Assembly: GCA_021774435.1 (NCBI GenBank)
Contig: JAJFJB010000467.1
Coordinates: forward strand, 1-35,167
Length of the DNA: 35,167 bases
Origin: Alphaproteobacteria bacterium
GTDB lineage: Bacteria; Pseudomonadota; Alphaproteobacteria; UBA8366; GCA-2717185
Direction: 5' to 3'
Shown: positions 16,438 through 24,785 of the stretch, piece by piece
How the letters are laid out: each line of letters opens with the position of its first letter
Position numbering within the stretch: position 1 is the stretch's first letter
Notes under the pieces: model-generated
The model's input: only the letters and a program-made list of their open reading frames with translations
What the model was told of the DNA's origin: nothing
Database searches by the model: none
Made by a program: the position numbers and the translations under genes

Positions 16438-17463
16438 ATGGACCAAGTGACAAACCACTGGGAAGTTCCAGCGTTGCCGCCGCGCGTCATTATGGATTTG
16501 CGAACGGATTGCAATCTTAAATGTCCGATGTGCATCGTCCATGGCGATCCAAACAATCCGCTCTTGAAGGACTTTTTGCGCCGCGATATGCCCGTTGATA
16601 AGGCGGCAAACCTGCTGGATGACCTTATCGACGCACAGCCGATGATCATGCCAAGCCTTTGGAGCGAGCCGCTATTGTCGCGGAAATTTCGCGAACATGC
16701 CCGCGCGATCAAGGAGCGCGGCTTCACGTTGGCAATGAACACGAATGGTCTGCTACTTCGTGACGATTTGGCGGCGTTCTTTGTCGAGATTGAAGTCGAT
16801 GCGGTGTCGATTAGTATCGATGCGACGACCAAAGAAACGTTGATGAAAGTCCGGGGGATCGACAAGCTTGAGAAGCTGCACAAGGCAGTCGACACAATGC
16901 TGACCGCGCGGGGTGATAAGCAGCTTCCGAGGATTGGGGTTTCGTTTACCGAGCAAGCGGAGAATGAGCACGAACGGGCGGAATTTATCCAACGATGGGC
17001 GCATAAAGTTGATTTTGTGCGCGTTGGCGAGTTGTTCGTGGATGGTGGTTTTCCGAACGTAAAGGTCGAGGGCCCGCGGAAACCTTGCCCGGCGCTGTAT
17101 TCAACGATGGCAATTCATGCAAACGGTAACACCTCCTATTGCTGCCTGGACGGTTTCGGTGAAACCAATGTCGGAAATGTCTTTGAGCAAGGTGTAAGCG
17201 CGGTATGGAACGGCGAAGAGTTGAACAAGGTGCGGTATTACCATGAGACTGGCCAGTGGGATAAAGTGCCGTTCTGCAAAAACTGCGAACGATGGGCTTC
17301 CTATGGCTTCGAGGAGTTCATCGAAGACGGCATGCTGATACGGCGGTCCCCGGAATACACGTATTACAATGATTTAAAGCGGCTCGAAAATTGGTCCGGT
17401 GGACTTCTTGGCACGCATAAGGATCCACAGGAATCGCTGGAAGAGCTTGCGGTTGGCGATTAG
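16438..17463 (+). CDS. Radical SAM protein with SPASM-type C-terminal cysteines
   Basis: 341 residues. The [4Fe-4S]/SAM motif is Cys25-x3-Cys29-x2-Cys32 (CNLKCPMC), followed by a radical SAM half-barrel with MNTNG (100-104) and SISIDA (124-129). The C-terminal part has Cys217, Cys235-Cys236, Cys280 and Cys283 in the spacing of a SPASM auxiliary-cluster domain (CPALYS; CCLDG; CKNCERW). SPASM enzymes modify peptides or oxidise/rearrange sugars and alcohols. In a glycan locus, sugar dehydrogenation or deoxygenation is plausible, but peptide or lipid substrates cannot be excluded. ATG at 16438 follows GGAGG by 11 bases. It is the first gene of a four-gene plus-strand run, 34 bp before the acetyltransferase. 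Confidence 0.9.
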   Translation: MDQVTNHWEVPALPPRVIMDLRTDCNLKCPMCIVHGDPNNPLLKDFLRRDMPVDKAANLLDDLIDAQPMIMPSLWSEPLLSRKFREHARAIKERGFTLAMNTNGLLLRDDLAAFFVEIEVDAVSISIDATTKETLMKVRGIDKLEKLHKAVDTMLTARGDKQLPRIGVSFTEQAENEHERAEFIQRWAHKVDFVRVGELFVDGGFPNVKVEGPRKPCPALYSTMAIHANGNTSYCCLDGFGETNVGNVFEQGVSAVWNGEELNKVRYYHETGQWDKVPFCKNCERWASYGFEEFIEDGMLIRRSPEYTYYNDLKRLENWSGGLLGTHKDPQESLEELAVGD

Positions 17464-17497
17464 TCCAGCGATTGGCCGGGGGAGAATACCAAATATC

Positions 17498-18193
17498 ATG
17501 AATTACAAAGTCCGGTATATCGATGAATTCGAGAACGAATGGAAAAAGGCAGCGTTCTTCGAGGGCGAAATCAAATTAAATGCCGGCGCCAAGATTGTCC
17601 GTTCAAAGTTCACGGGCCCCGCTTTTCTCAACAAAAATGCGCAAGTTGGCCCGGATGCGGATATTGGCCGCTATTTCGGTACCAATGAAAACAGCTACAT
17701 CGCCCGGTCTACGGTCGGAAATTTTTGTTCGTTTGGCGCGCGCAGTGCGATCAATCCCTTCAATCACCCGGTGGATTGGCTCAGCATCAATGAGTTCCAG
17801 TATCATCCGAAATCTTTCGATTGGATCGACGAGTATAACGAGATGGAGCGCTTGGACCGGGCCGGCGATATGTTCGCTCGTGTCGAAATCGGCAGCGATG
17901 TCTGGATCGGGCACAATGTCAATGTGATGGCGGGGGTCACGATAGGGCACGGCGCGATCATTGCGGCAGGCACGATCGTCACCAAGGATATTCCGCCGTA
18001 TGCGATTGTTGGTGGGGTTCCTGGTGAAATAATTCGGTACCGGTTCGACGAACCGATTATTCAAAAGTTTCTCGATACCGAATGGTGGACGTTGTCGCTT
18101 AAGGAGCTTAGCGGGTTGCCTTTCCGCGATGTCGAAGCGTGTCTTGAACAAGTCGCATCGATCAAAGCCGAGAAACGTAAATCGGAGGCGTAG
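17498..18193 (+). CDS. CatB-type hexapeptide-repeat acetyltransferase (left-handed beta helix)
   Basis: 231 residues from the ATG at 17498; a GGGGGAG site lies about 12 bases upstream, and the frame further upstream overlaps the radical SAM gene. Hexapeptide repeats run from about 28 to 80 and 128 to 172 (for example IGSDVWIGHNVNVMAGVTIG). An insertion holds the conserved catalytic histidine region NPFNHPVDWLS (His90). The C-terminus AIVGGVPGEIIRYRF is typical of the xenobiotic/CatB acetyltransferase group, which O-acetylates sugars with acetyl-CoA as trimers. A sugar O- or N-acetyltransferase role in the exported glycan is the likeliest; other acyl groups are possible. Confidence 0.9.
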   Translation: MNYKVRYIDEFENEWKKAAFFEGEIKLNAGAKIVRSKFTGPAFLNKNAQVGPDADIGRYFGTNENSYIARSTVGNFCSFGARSAINPFNHPVDWLSINEFQYHPKSFDWIDEYNEMERLDRAGDMFARVEIGSDVWIGHNVNVMAGVTIGHGAIIAAGTIVTKDIPPYAIVGGVPGEIIRYRFDEPIIQKFLDTEWWTLSLKELSGLPFRDVEACLEQVASIKAEKRKSEA

Positions 18194-18959
18194 GCCAATT
18201 TCCAACGGGCCAGAATACGAGGCGGTTCGGGAAATTCTCGACGGTGCGGGCCTCGCCCCGGACGGGGTGCTGATTGTCCATAGCGCTTTTGGCGGTTTCA
18301 GCCGGCAAGGACTAGGGGCCGAGCCCTTTATCGATGCATTGTTGGATGCAATACCGCAGGGGACGCTGGTGATGCCAGTCATGACCTGGCGCCAGGTGAC
18401 GATCCAACAGCCTTATTTCGATGAAGTCGAAACCCGTTCTGAAACGGGAATACTGAGCGAAATTTTTCGGACGCAATATGCGACAGCCCGCAGCATACAT
18501 CCAACCCATAGTGCTGCGGCCCGCGGTCCGCTTGCGGACTTTATGATTGCCGATCACGAAAACAGCACGACACCCTGTCCGCCTAACAGTCCATTCGGAC
18601 GGCTTGATGAAGTCGACGCTCATATCCTGATGATCGGCGTCGGTTTGGAAACGTGCACGGTGTTCCACTGCTGGGAAGAACAGATCGCACCGGACTACTA
18701 TGTGCGGCCGTTGAGCGAAGCGGTGGTTTACGACTGCCGGGACCGGACCGGCTATATCCATAAAATCCGCGCGCGCCGCCATAAGAGTCTAAATCGGGAC
18801 TTTCCAAAATTCGCGCCGGTTCTCGAGCGCGAAAATCAATACCGCCGTGGCAAGATCGGTGATGCGGAGTGGCAATATTGTCGGTGTCGTGACCTCAGAC
18901 GCGTAGTGCTAGCGGCGCTGTCAGAGGACCCAACGGCAACTGTGACCGCGTTGTCTTGA
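18129..18959 (+). CDS. AAC(3)-family N-acetyltransferase
   Basis: 276 residues from the only standard upstream start, an ATG at 18129 that overlaps the preceding gene by 65 bp and would add a very basic 20-residue tail. The family homology begins about residue 27 (GPEYEAVREILDGAG). Conserved AAC(3) segments are VLIVHSAFGGF, GTLVMPVMTW, RSIHPTHSAAARG, NSPFGRL and a late region with Thr-x-x-His (ETCTVFHCWEE). A GGAGG at 18184-18188 sits nine bases before an in-frame ATT at 18198, so translation may really begin there. Despite the family name, homologues in glycan loci probably acetylate amino sugars made by aminotransferases such as the one at 24786-25988. Antibiotic resistance is not implied. 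Confidence 0.87.
   Translation: MSKRVLNKSHRSKPRNVNRRRRPISNGPEYEAVREILDGAGLAPDGVLIVHSAFGGFSRQGLGAEPFIDALLDAIPQGTLVMPVMTWRQVTIQQPYFDEVETRSETGILSEIFRTQYATARSIHPTHSAAARGPLADFMIADHENSTTPCPPNSPFGRLDEVDAHILMIGVGLETCTVFHCWEEQIAPDYYVRPLSEAVVYDCRDRTGYIHKIRARRHKSLNRDFPKFAPVLERENQYRRGKIGDAEWQYCRCRDLRRVVLAALSEDPTATVTALS
18184..18188 (+). promoter_or_regulatory. Ribosome binding site suggesting a non-standard start for the AAC(3)-family gene
   Basis: GGAGG, nine bases before an in-frame ATT at 18198. No in-frame ATG, GTG or TTG lies within about 60 bases either side, and the conserved domain begins a few codons after the ATT. Confidence 0.45.
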
Positions 18960-19016
18960 TCGCCTTGGATCCGTGCTGCATAAAATACTGTTATTGTATC
19001 GGTTGAAATTCGCAAT

Positions 19017-21488
19017 ATGTCGCAAAGCCGAGCCCTAGTCCCGCTACCGCAGGAAACTTCCGCGCAAACGAGGCCTTTTTTCTTCCTGGCGACATTCTGG
19101 GGGAAAAAGTTTCGGGACTGGTTCTGTTTGTATGCCGTTCAGTCGCTGCTCGCTCCGAATAATATTCCAGCGCTGAAACGGCTCACTTACGCTCGCTTTC
19201 TGATTTGCACGACTCGGGAAGATTGGGAGGCGCTGCAGAAAGAGACGGTTTTCAAGCGGCTAACGCAGACGATCGATGTCGTTTTCATTGAGAATGATGC
19301 CCTGTTCCCTGGTGAGCACAAATATCATCAAATGTCGCGCGGGCACGCAATTCTCGCGAACGAATGCTTCAAATATTTCGCTATCGCCATCAACATCAAC
19401 CCTGATTCCATTTACCCCGATGGAAGCGTCGCAGAAGCTGAACGGCTCGCCGAAGATGGTAAGGATGTTGTTATGTGCACCGCCGTTCGGTTCGAGATGG
19501 AAGGTATCCGGGATGAACTGACGAAACGTGGTTTGCTGAATTGGGGGCATCCTCTGACGATAAGCAAGCGGACGGCCGTCGATCTTGGTATGCGGTACCT
19601 GCACGCGGAAACGGCAGCAGCCGACTGGGAAGCGCCGAATTTTGGGCGCCTTGCGCCGGAGCACGAACGGACGCACCTCTTAACATGTTGTTTTTGGCGT
19701 TCGTCTGGCGAACCTGGCTGCATCATTATTACCCATAATTGGTCGCCGTTTATGGTCAACTATGCCGCGCTGCATGATCACAGCGTCGACAGTCTGGACG
19801 GTCGGGCAATTGACGGCGATTACATTTATGAGAATTTCGGCGATCAGGCTGATAAAGGGAATATTCACGTCGTTGCAGATTCCGACAGTATCTTTCTTCT
19901 GGGACTAACCCCAAAAGACGAGATGGTGCCGCCGACCGAGAGCCGCTGGTGGAAAAATTTACCCGTAATCGGTGAATGGAGCCGAGGCTACATTCTCAAC
20001 CAGACGGTTTTCGATGACGTGATAGATCCCTTGCGGCGGCGGCTTTATCGAAAGAAGGTACGATGGCACGCTGGCGATATTACGTCGGACTGGAACGGCG
20101 TCGAAAATACTGCCGAGCGATGTATTGCGGCTTATGCGACGAGAGATTTGCGGGTGACGCGTTCGACCGGAGAGGCGGGGCGTAAAATTGCAACCACGTC
20201 GGATATAATTTGGAGATCGCCGGCACGCGCATTGTGGTTTCGGGCGATCAGTACCGATGTCTTTCGTCCCTATGGCGCGCCGAACCGGCTTGAGTTTTTG
20301 CGCCGGAAATATGTGAGCGCGTTCAAGGAAGGAAAATTCTACATTTATGTCCGTGCCATGTTTCGCGCCGCTAAGGGCGATAAAATGGCACGGAACCGGA
20401 TAAAAAATAGGGCGCTTAAAACCGTTAGCACGACAAAGAAGGTCGCAGTCGCCGCGAGCATGCTTGTCCTGATTTTCTTGGCGTTGAATGCGTCCGCCTA
20501 CTTCGTTCTTGAACACACGGACCTTATGAAGAACGGAGCGCGGCCTGGACAATTTGGCTCATCCGCTGGCCCCAGTGCAATTCAGACGGGGGTCGGTGGA
20601 ATTCGTTACGAGCCCGGTTGGGACGATAACTACGTTCGGTCCATCACGGCCTCCAACCAAAACTTTTCAATTGTTTTGGGAGATGGAGCTGTGTCTGGCG
20701 AGACAATAGCTTCCATGCTTAACCGCGCGTATGATGTCGAACGACCGGCGTTCCTGACCGTCGGGCAGCGGGGATCGAATTTGACGAATAACGCCGAACG
20801 TCTGTTTCGACTCCTGCGATCAGGCGTTCGGCCTAAGAATGTCGTCTTTCTCGTTGGATGGGAGGAAATTTTCGCCAAACTTGAGGGCGGAGGGCGTGAA
20901 TATTCGTTGCGAGAAAGTCCGAAGCCCAGCCGTGTGGACGCTACTTTTGAGTCCTTATCCTTGATCCGGATCGTTACAGCATTCTTTGCGCCAAGAGGGG
21001 CGCAAAGTAGTGGCTTCGGCGAGACGGATTTCGATGTGAAGTCTGCCGGAACCGATGCCGCAGCAATAGAACGGTCCTTCGTTGCGACCTTGACCGAAAC
21101 CGAAAGAGACCGGTTCCATATTGATATGCTGTCATCTTTTCGACGGACCATTGCATCGGTCCAGAGCTTGGCAAAAGGATTCGATTTTAAACTCTGGGTT
21201 TTCCATGAACCGATCGCATTGTTAGCGCCAAGCAATCGTCATGTTCCCGCCAGGACGCGGCAATCAAGCGCTTATAAATTCATAGCGCAATCAAGCCGGA
21301 ATATCCGCGAAACGTCGCTGGAGGGCAACTTGGCCATCCATGATCTCAGCGATATCCTGCCCGCCGGCGGCGCGCCGTATTATGTCGATGCGTTAACATT
21401 ATCGCCCTCGGCGAGGCATAAGATTGCGCAGGCGATCGGAAAGACGATGGCGGCGCGATCCGCTGGCGATAGCTTACATTCCAAGTAA
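19017..21488 (+). CDS. GT-A-like domain / transmembrane helix / degenerate SGNH-like periplasmic domain fusion
   Basis: 823 residues. Residues 20-310 match the N-terminal domain of the protein at 22848-24743: ATFWG..., SLLAPNNIPAL (43-53), NPDSIYPDGS (128-137) and VVADSD (285-290). The acidic motifs and layout suggest a GT-A-type glycosyltransferase. Residues 310-470 are a basic, unassigned region. One hydrophobic helix (about 476-498, N-terminus inside by positive charges) leads to a C-terminal domain of about 300 residues with the shape of an SGNH hydrolase: VLGDG (553-557), GQRGSN (583-588), VGWEEI (613-618) and YVDALTLSP (789-797). At the three catalytic sites the Ser is Gly557, the block III Asn region is EE, and the His position is Thr794. 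Thus a cytoplasmic transferase is tethered to an apparently inactive periplasmic domain. ATG at 19017 lacks a strong ribosome site. Function is unknown. Confidence 0.8.
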   Translation: MSQSRALVPLPQETSAQTRPFFFLATFWGKKFRDWFCLYAVQSLLAPNNIPALKRLTYARFLICTTREDWEALQKETVFKRLTQTIDVVFIENDALFPGEHKYHQMSRGHAILANECFKYFAIAININPDSIYPDGSVAEAERLAEDGKDVVMCTAVRFEMEGIRDELTKRGLLNWGHPLTISKRTAVDLGMRYLHAETAAADWEAPNFGRLAPEHERTHLLTCCFWRSSGEPGCIIITHNWSPFMVNYAALHDHSVDSLDGRAIDGDYIYENFGDQADKGNIHVVADSDSIFLLGLTPKDEMVPPTESRWWKNLPVIGEWSRGYILNQTVFDDVIDPLRRRLYRKKVRWHAGDITSDWNGVENTAERCIAAYATRDLRVTRSTGEAGRKIATTSDIIWRSPARALWFRAISTDVFRPYGAPNRLEFLRRKYVSAFKEGKFYIYVRAMFRAAKGDKMARNRIKNRALKTVSTTKKVAVAASMLVLIFLALNASAYFVLEHTDLMKNGARPGQFGSSAGPSAIQTGVGGIRYEPGWDDNYVRSITASNQNFSIVLGDGAVSGETIASMLNRAYDVERPAFLTVGQRGSNLTNNAERLFRLLRSGVRPKNVVFLVGWEEIFAKLEGGGREYSLRESPKPSRVDATFESLSLIRIVTAFFAPRGAQSSGFGETDFDVKSAGTDAAAIERSFVATLTETERDRFHIDMLSSFRRTIASVQSLAKGFDFKLWVFHEPIALLAPSNRHVPARTRQSSAYKFIAQSSRNIRETSLEGNLAIHDLSDILPAGGAPYYVDALTLSPSARHKIAQAIGKTMAARSAGDSLHSK

Positions 21489-21551
21489 ATACCGTAGTGC
21501 GAATGCTGAAATAATAATGACAGCCGTAATGATTACAAAAAGTTTGATCAT
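21474..21551 (-). CDS. Candidate 25-residue single-helix membrane microprotein
   Basis: An ATG at 21551 opens a 25-codon frame ending in TAA. The peptide begins MIKLFVII and is almost entirely hydrophobic apart from one Lys near the start and one Arg near the end, the pattern of a single transmembrane helix. It lies 40 bp downstream of the 21592-22785 gene on the same strand, so it would be the last gene of that operon. Its final 15 bases are antisense to the 3' end of the 19017-21488 gene. A GGA about 10 bases upstream is a weak ribosome site. It could be chance in an AT-rich gap. Confidence 0.4.
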   Translation of the reverse strand: MIKLFVIITAVIIISAFALRYLLGM

Positions 21552-21591
21552 GTCTTAATCCGGTCAGTAAATCGTTTCTTCGAATTCGGTG

Positions 21592-22785
21592 CTAGGCCCT
21601 CTTTTCGATCTTGTCGCACATGTTTCCGAATTCTCGCGTAATGACCGCCAACTCGTCATCTTCCCAGACCCATTTTTGATACGGCGTTGAGAAGGGCGGT
21701 GACTGTCCGATTTCAAATCCAAGGAATTCCATATACTCACGAGTCGTTTGCCGGGCCGATTCCGTTAGTATCTTGAACATGACATAGCGGCACTTCTCGT
21801 TGAACATACATAGGCCATGTGGGCCGTTGTTGACCATCAGATTCAAGTAAGCCGTTTCATATAACGCCATTCTTAAACTGAGATTCCAGGCGGCTTCCGC
21901 CATGACGGGAAACTCGTGCAACATTTCGGTCCGCGGCGCGAACGCGGTTTCCGTATCCGGTACAAAGACAATTTGGTATTCCTGCTTGTCGAGTTCCGCC
22001 GCGAACGCGGTCCACGCGTCAATATTGCTGTTTCTTTGCGGCATATAGCCGTAGTCGCGCAAGGTAATCACGATCAATTTTTTCGATCCGACGTTGCTGG
22101 TGCACCACTGCTCGATATGACGAAGCGCCTGCGGAGTCGCGCGCAACGGCAGGGAAATTCGCGTACCGTCGCGGGCCGGTTCGAGAATGTGGTGCGGCTT
22201 GTGCGCTACGGGAAGTCTCGGCCAATACAATTCCGGATAAATGTGCCGACCGTGCAGGACACGCAGGCACGTCGCATGTGCCCGGCTGGTGCAGATCGTA
22301 TGCCCGGTTATCGTTGGCAATTGCTGCAGCATCGGGATCAGAATTTGTGCGAAACGCCAGCGTCTCGCCGATTTATCGACGGCTTCCTCATAGTCTGGAT
22401 CTTCGGTGCGCAAGCCTTCATCAGGTCCCGGGACGAAGATGAAGTGGATGTCGCGCAGTCCGCGTGCCCGGCGGCGTTGCTCGGCTGCAACCATCGACCA
22501 GGAAATATCGTACGTTACGGGTGAAACCTGAAGATCGTAGAATACGTAGATTGTGGACCGGTTGGTAAAGGGCCGGAGCAGAAGGCTTACTGCTTTCAAT
22601 CCACCGGAATAGACGGTCACCTGCGCAACACGCCAAATTTTTCCAGGGATACGAAGCGGGGAACGAACCTCTTTTGTAAGCCGTCTAATCAACCAACCGA
22701 ATCCGCGCCGTCGAATTTCGCCCGGAACCGCTGTGATCCGTCGTAAGGTTGATGCATCGGGTGGAAGTGGCCGATTGCGGCTCAT
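21592..22785 (-). CDS. Unrecognised protein, possibly a GT-B-like glycosyltransferase
   Basis: 397 residues, soluble. No family is recognised with certainty. The N-terminal 75 residues are basic and amphipathic, as in membrane-associated glycosyltransferases. The middle has alternating strand/helix segments (STIYVFYDLQVSPVTYD; IHFIFVPGPDEG). The second half contains LIVITLRDYGYMPQRNSN, a following helix, then YQIVFVPDTE and LMVNNGPHGLCMFN, a succession reminiscent of the C-terminal Rossmann half of GT-B enzymes such as fucosyltransferase-like proteins. ATG at 22785 follows AAAGGGG. It sits 62 bp after the GT-A-like fusion gene. A role in chain assembly is inferred from location and fold impression only. 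Confidence 0.75.
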   Translation of the reverse strand: MSRNRPLPPDASTLRRITAVPGEIRRRGFGWLIRRLTKEVRSPLRIPGKIWRVAQVTVYSGGLKAVSLLLRPFTNRSTIYVFYDLQVSPVTYDISWSMVAAEQRRRARGLRDIHFIFVPGPDEGLRTEDPDYEEAVDKSARRWRFAQILIPMLQQLPTITGHTICTSRAHATCLRVLHGRHIYPELYWPRLPVAHKPHHILEPARDGTRISLPLRATPQALRHIEQWCTSNVGSKKLIVITLRDYGYMPQRNSNIDAWTAFAAELDKQEYQIVFVPDTETAFAPRTEMLHEFPVMAEAAWNLSLRMALYETAYLNLMVNNGPHGLCMFNEKCRYVMFKILTESARQTTREYMEFLGFEIGQSPPFSTPYQKWVWEDDELAVITREFGNMCDKIEKRA

Positions 22786-22847
22786 TCGCGGCCCCTTTCG
22801 GTGTTATGCGACCATTCGCCGTTGGTGTTCTGGCGTCTTAAAGCAAA

Positions 22848-24743
22848 TCAAATTACTTCGAGCTCGATCGTGATGGCAGTGCAGCATTCAGGTACATCAT
22901 ACGCCGGTTTCGTAGCTGCAGCGGAATTTGCGCTGTAACTTTGTGCCGCTAACTTCATCATCAACGCTGCCGCGGACAGGCTTCGGCCACGCCGTTTGTC
23001 CGATATTTTCTGCAGTCCGCTTTTGTATTTGTCGATAACCGAGGCAACGTTCTTCGATCCGCTAAAATGGAACGTCGCTTTGCAGTTCGTAGGTACGATC
23101 GTGACGAGCTCGCGCACGGAATTGTCCGTAAGAGTCCGAAGCACATCGCCGGCGTGAAATGCGATGACCTTGCCCTCGGTTTTTGTTCTCGGAGCGATGC
23201 GATCATACATGGCCACCAGACTGTTCGTGTCGGCCCAGGATAAATCGAGAAGGCATAGGTCGAAAATTTCGTCGGGTGTTGGGCCTCCGCCGTTCAAGAG
23301 CGAATAGACCGAGACCGTCTCGCAATCGATATCGTCACGGATGACGCGTTTCCAAACGACGCGCTCTTCGTCTTCCGACTCGACGAGCAATACGTTCGGC
23401 TTCTTGTCCGTTATGGCATCAAATTCCCGGTCCAGCAGCTTCATGACGTGGTGGAAATCCGCCCAACGCGGGTGCAGCATCGTTACTTCTGGCAGAGAAC
23501 CAAACATATTCGCGTAGATTTTCTGCCCGACGAGCGCTGTGTCATTCATCCGGGACGAATGTTTCCCGGAGGCCGTTGTCTCCCTACCGGGGGTCTCGTC
23601 GAAGAGTGATGCTTGCGACTGTTCGCGTTCAAGGTGCCATTGCTGCTGATTGACCTTGAACTGATTGATCAGGCCCGTCCAATAAGGGTGATCGAAATGG
23701 CTGATGGGATAAGGGGGGAGCAGCTTGTAGACCCGATCAAGATATTCCTTGAGCCGTTCGCGCGCCTTTTCCGTTCCGACAGGCAATTCGTCCGCATGCA
23801 AGGTGAGCGGAAAATGACCCATCTCGAATTGATCTGCCGTCATATACCCACCCAGAACCTCAGCGATATCCTCCTGCGAAATTTTCCCGATCCGCATGAG
23901 TTCGAGATGGGTGTCGCGTCCTCGAAGTTCCATCATCAGGAAATCGTCGGAATCACCGAGGACGCACCGCTTTGTCGTCGGGCACGTCATGGAGATTGTT
24001 GCGTAGTCCCAAAAGGAGATCGGTTCCAGATAGACGTTTTGCGGTTTCATGCAAACCAACGCTATTGGGAGTTGATGGCCGAGCAACGTCTTTTGATCCA
24101 CGTACCAATAAAACTGGTCGCTCACATTCATGTGAAAAAATTGTTGGTTTATTGTCTTCGCCCGGATCGTGTTGTGACGGCAGGCGAGGATCAGCGATGC
24201 CATTTCGCGGGGCGGGATCGATAGTGCGTTGGTGAACGGGTTAACCCGGCTTTTAATAAGAGACTCGACTTGCTCGCTATTCACACAATAGCTGGGCGAG
24301 AAAATCAGTTCCTCGCCTTCCTTTATCCGTTCTCCCATGGTTCTAAAGCTACCGTCGGCGAGGATAAAGTCGGCGTTGAAAAAGGCGAGATAGTATTCCG
24401 TCATTTCTTCGCCCAGATCCTCGAATCCACGATGCAGCGCGTGTGTCAGCGAATGGCCGTACATTCGCCGGCTGACAACCAGGTCGTCGCACATCACCAG
24501 CCGTGCCGGGCAATATGAGAATATTTTCTGGTAAACCGGATTTGCCTCCAGGACTGGGAAAAAACACGCCTCGGTCACAATGACGACTTCACAATCGAAG
24601 TCGTTGACCAAGGAGGGAAGGTTTCCTGGCGCCAGAATCGATGGCAACGACATGGTGACCAAATCGGCGAGATAGCTCTCACCCCACACCATCGTGATGA
24701 TGCGAATTTTCGGTTTTACCAGTGCGGGAAGAGTTTCATTCAT
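22848..24743 (-). CDS. GT-A-like domain fused to a Rossmann (methyltransferase-like) C-terminal domain
   Basis: 631 residues from the ATG at 24743; an in-frame GTG at 24758 would add five residues, and neither start has a clear ribosome site. Residues 10-290 are paralogous to the N-terminus of the 19017-21488 product: MVWGESYLADL, SILAPGNLPSL (35-45), NADFILADGS (123-132) and VLGDSDDF (261-268). The DGS and DSD acidic motifs suggest metal/nucleotide-sugar binding in a GT-A fold. Residues 290-400 form a charged linker with a polar stretch (380-400). Residues 448-560 look like a Rossmann fold with VLLVESEDEE, CETVSVYSL, FDLCLLDLS and KVIAFHAGD, as in class I methyltransferases, but a glycine-rich SAM loop is absent. 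No signal peptide or membrane helix. Function is unknown; a cytoplasmic glycosyltransferase is the best guess. Confidence 0.8.
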   Translation of the reverse strand: MNETLPALVKPKIRIITMVWGESYLADLVTMSLPSILAPGNLPSLVNDFDCEVVIVTEACFFPVLEANPVYQKIFSYCPARLVMCDDLVVSRRMYGHSLTHALHRGFEDLGEEMTEYYLAFFNADFILADGSFRTMGERIKEGEELIFSPSYCVNSEQVESLIKSRVNPFTNALSIPPREMASLILACRHNTIRAKTINQQFFHMNVSDQFYWYVDQKTLLGHQLPIALVCMKPQNVYLEPISFWDYATISMTCPTTKRCVLGDSDDFLMMELRGRDTHLELMRIGKISQEDIAEVLGGYMTADQFEMGHFPLTLHADELPVGTEKARERLKEYLDRVYKLLPPYPISHFDHPYWTGLINQFKVNQQQWHLEREQSQASLFDETPGRETTASGKHSSRMNDTALVGQKIYANMFGSLPEVTMLHPRWADFHHVMKLLDREFDAITDKKPNVLLVESEDEERVVWKRVIRDDIDCETVSVYSLLNGGGPTPDEIFDLCLLDLSWADTNSLVAMYDRIAPRTKTEGKVIAFHAGDVLRTLTDNSVRELVTIVPTNCKATFHFSGSKNVASVIDKYKSGLQKISDKRRGRSLSAAALMMKLAAQSYSANSAAATKPAYDVPECCTAITIELEVI

Positions 24744-24785
24744 GAATAAGGGCGCCACTGTTTTCGAGAATGCACTCGAATGTCA

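Noticed and set aside
17603..18382. 259-codon minus-strand open frame
   Set aside because: Antisense to both acetyltransferase genes, which have clear family motifs; product is arginine-rich shadow sequence.
18129..18959. Aminoglycoside resistance determinant
   Set aside because: Family name only; position between a CatB-type acetyltransferase and a glycan fusion gene, with no mobile element nearby, favours an amino-sugar role.
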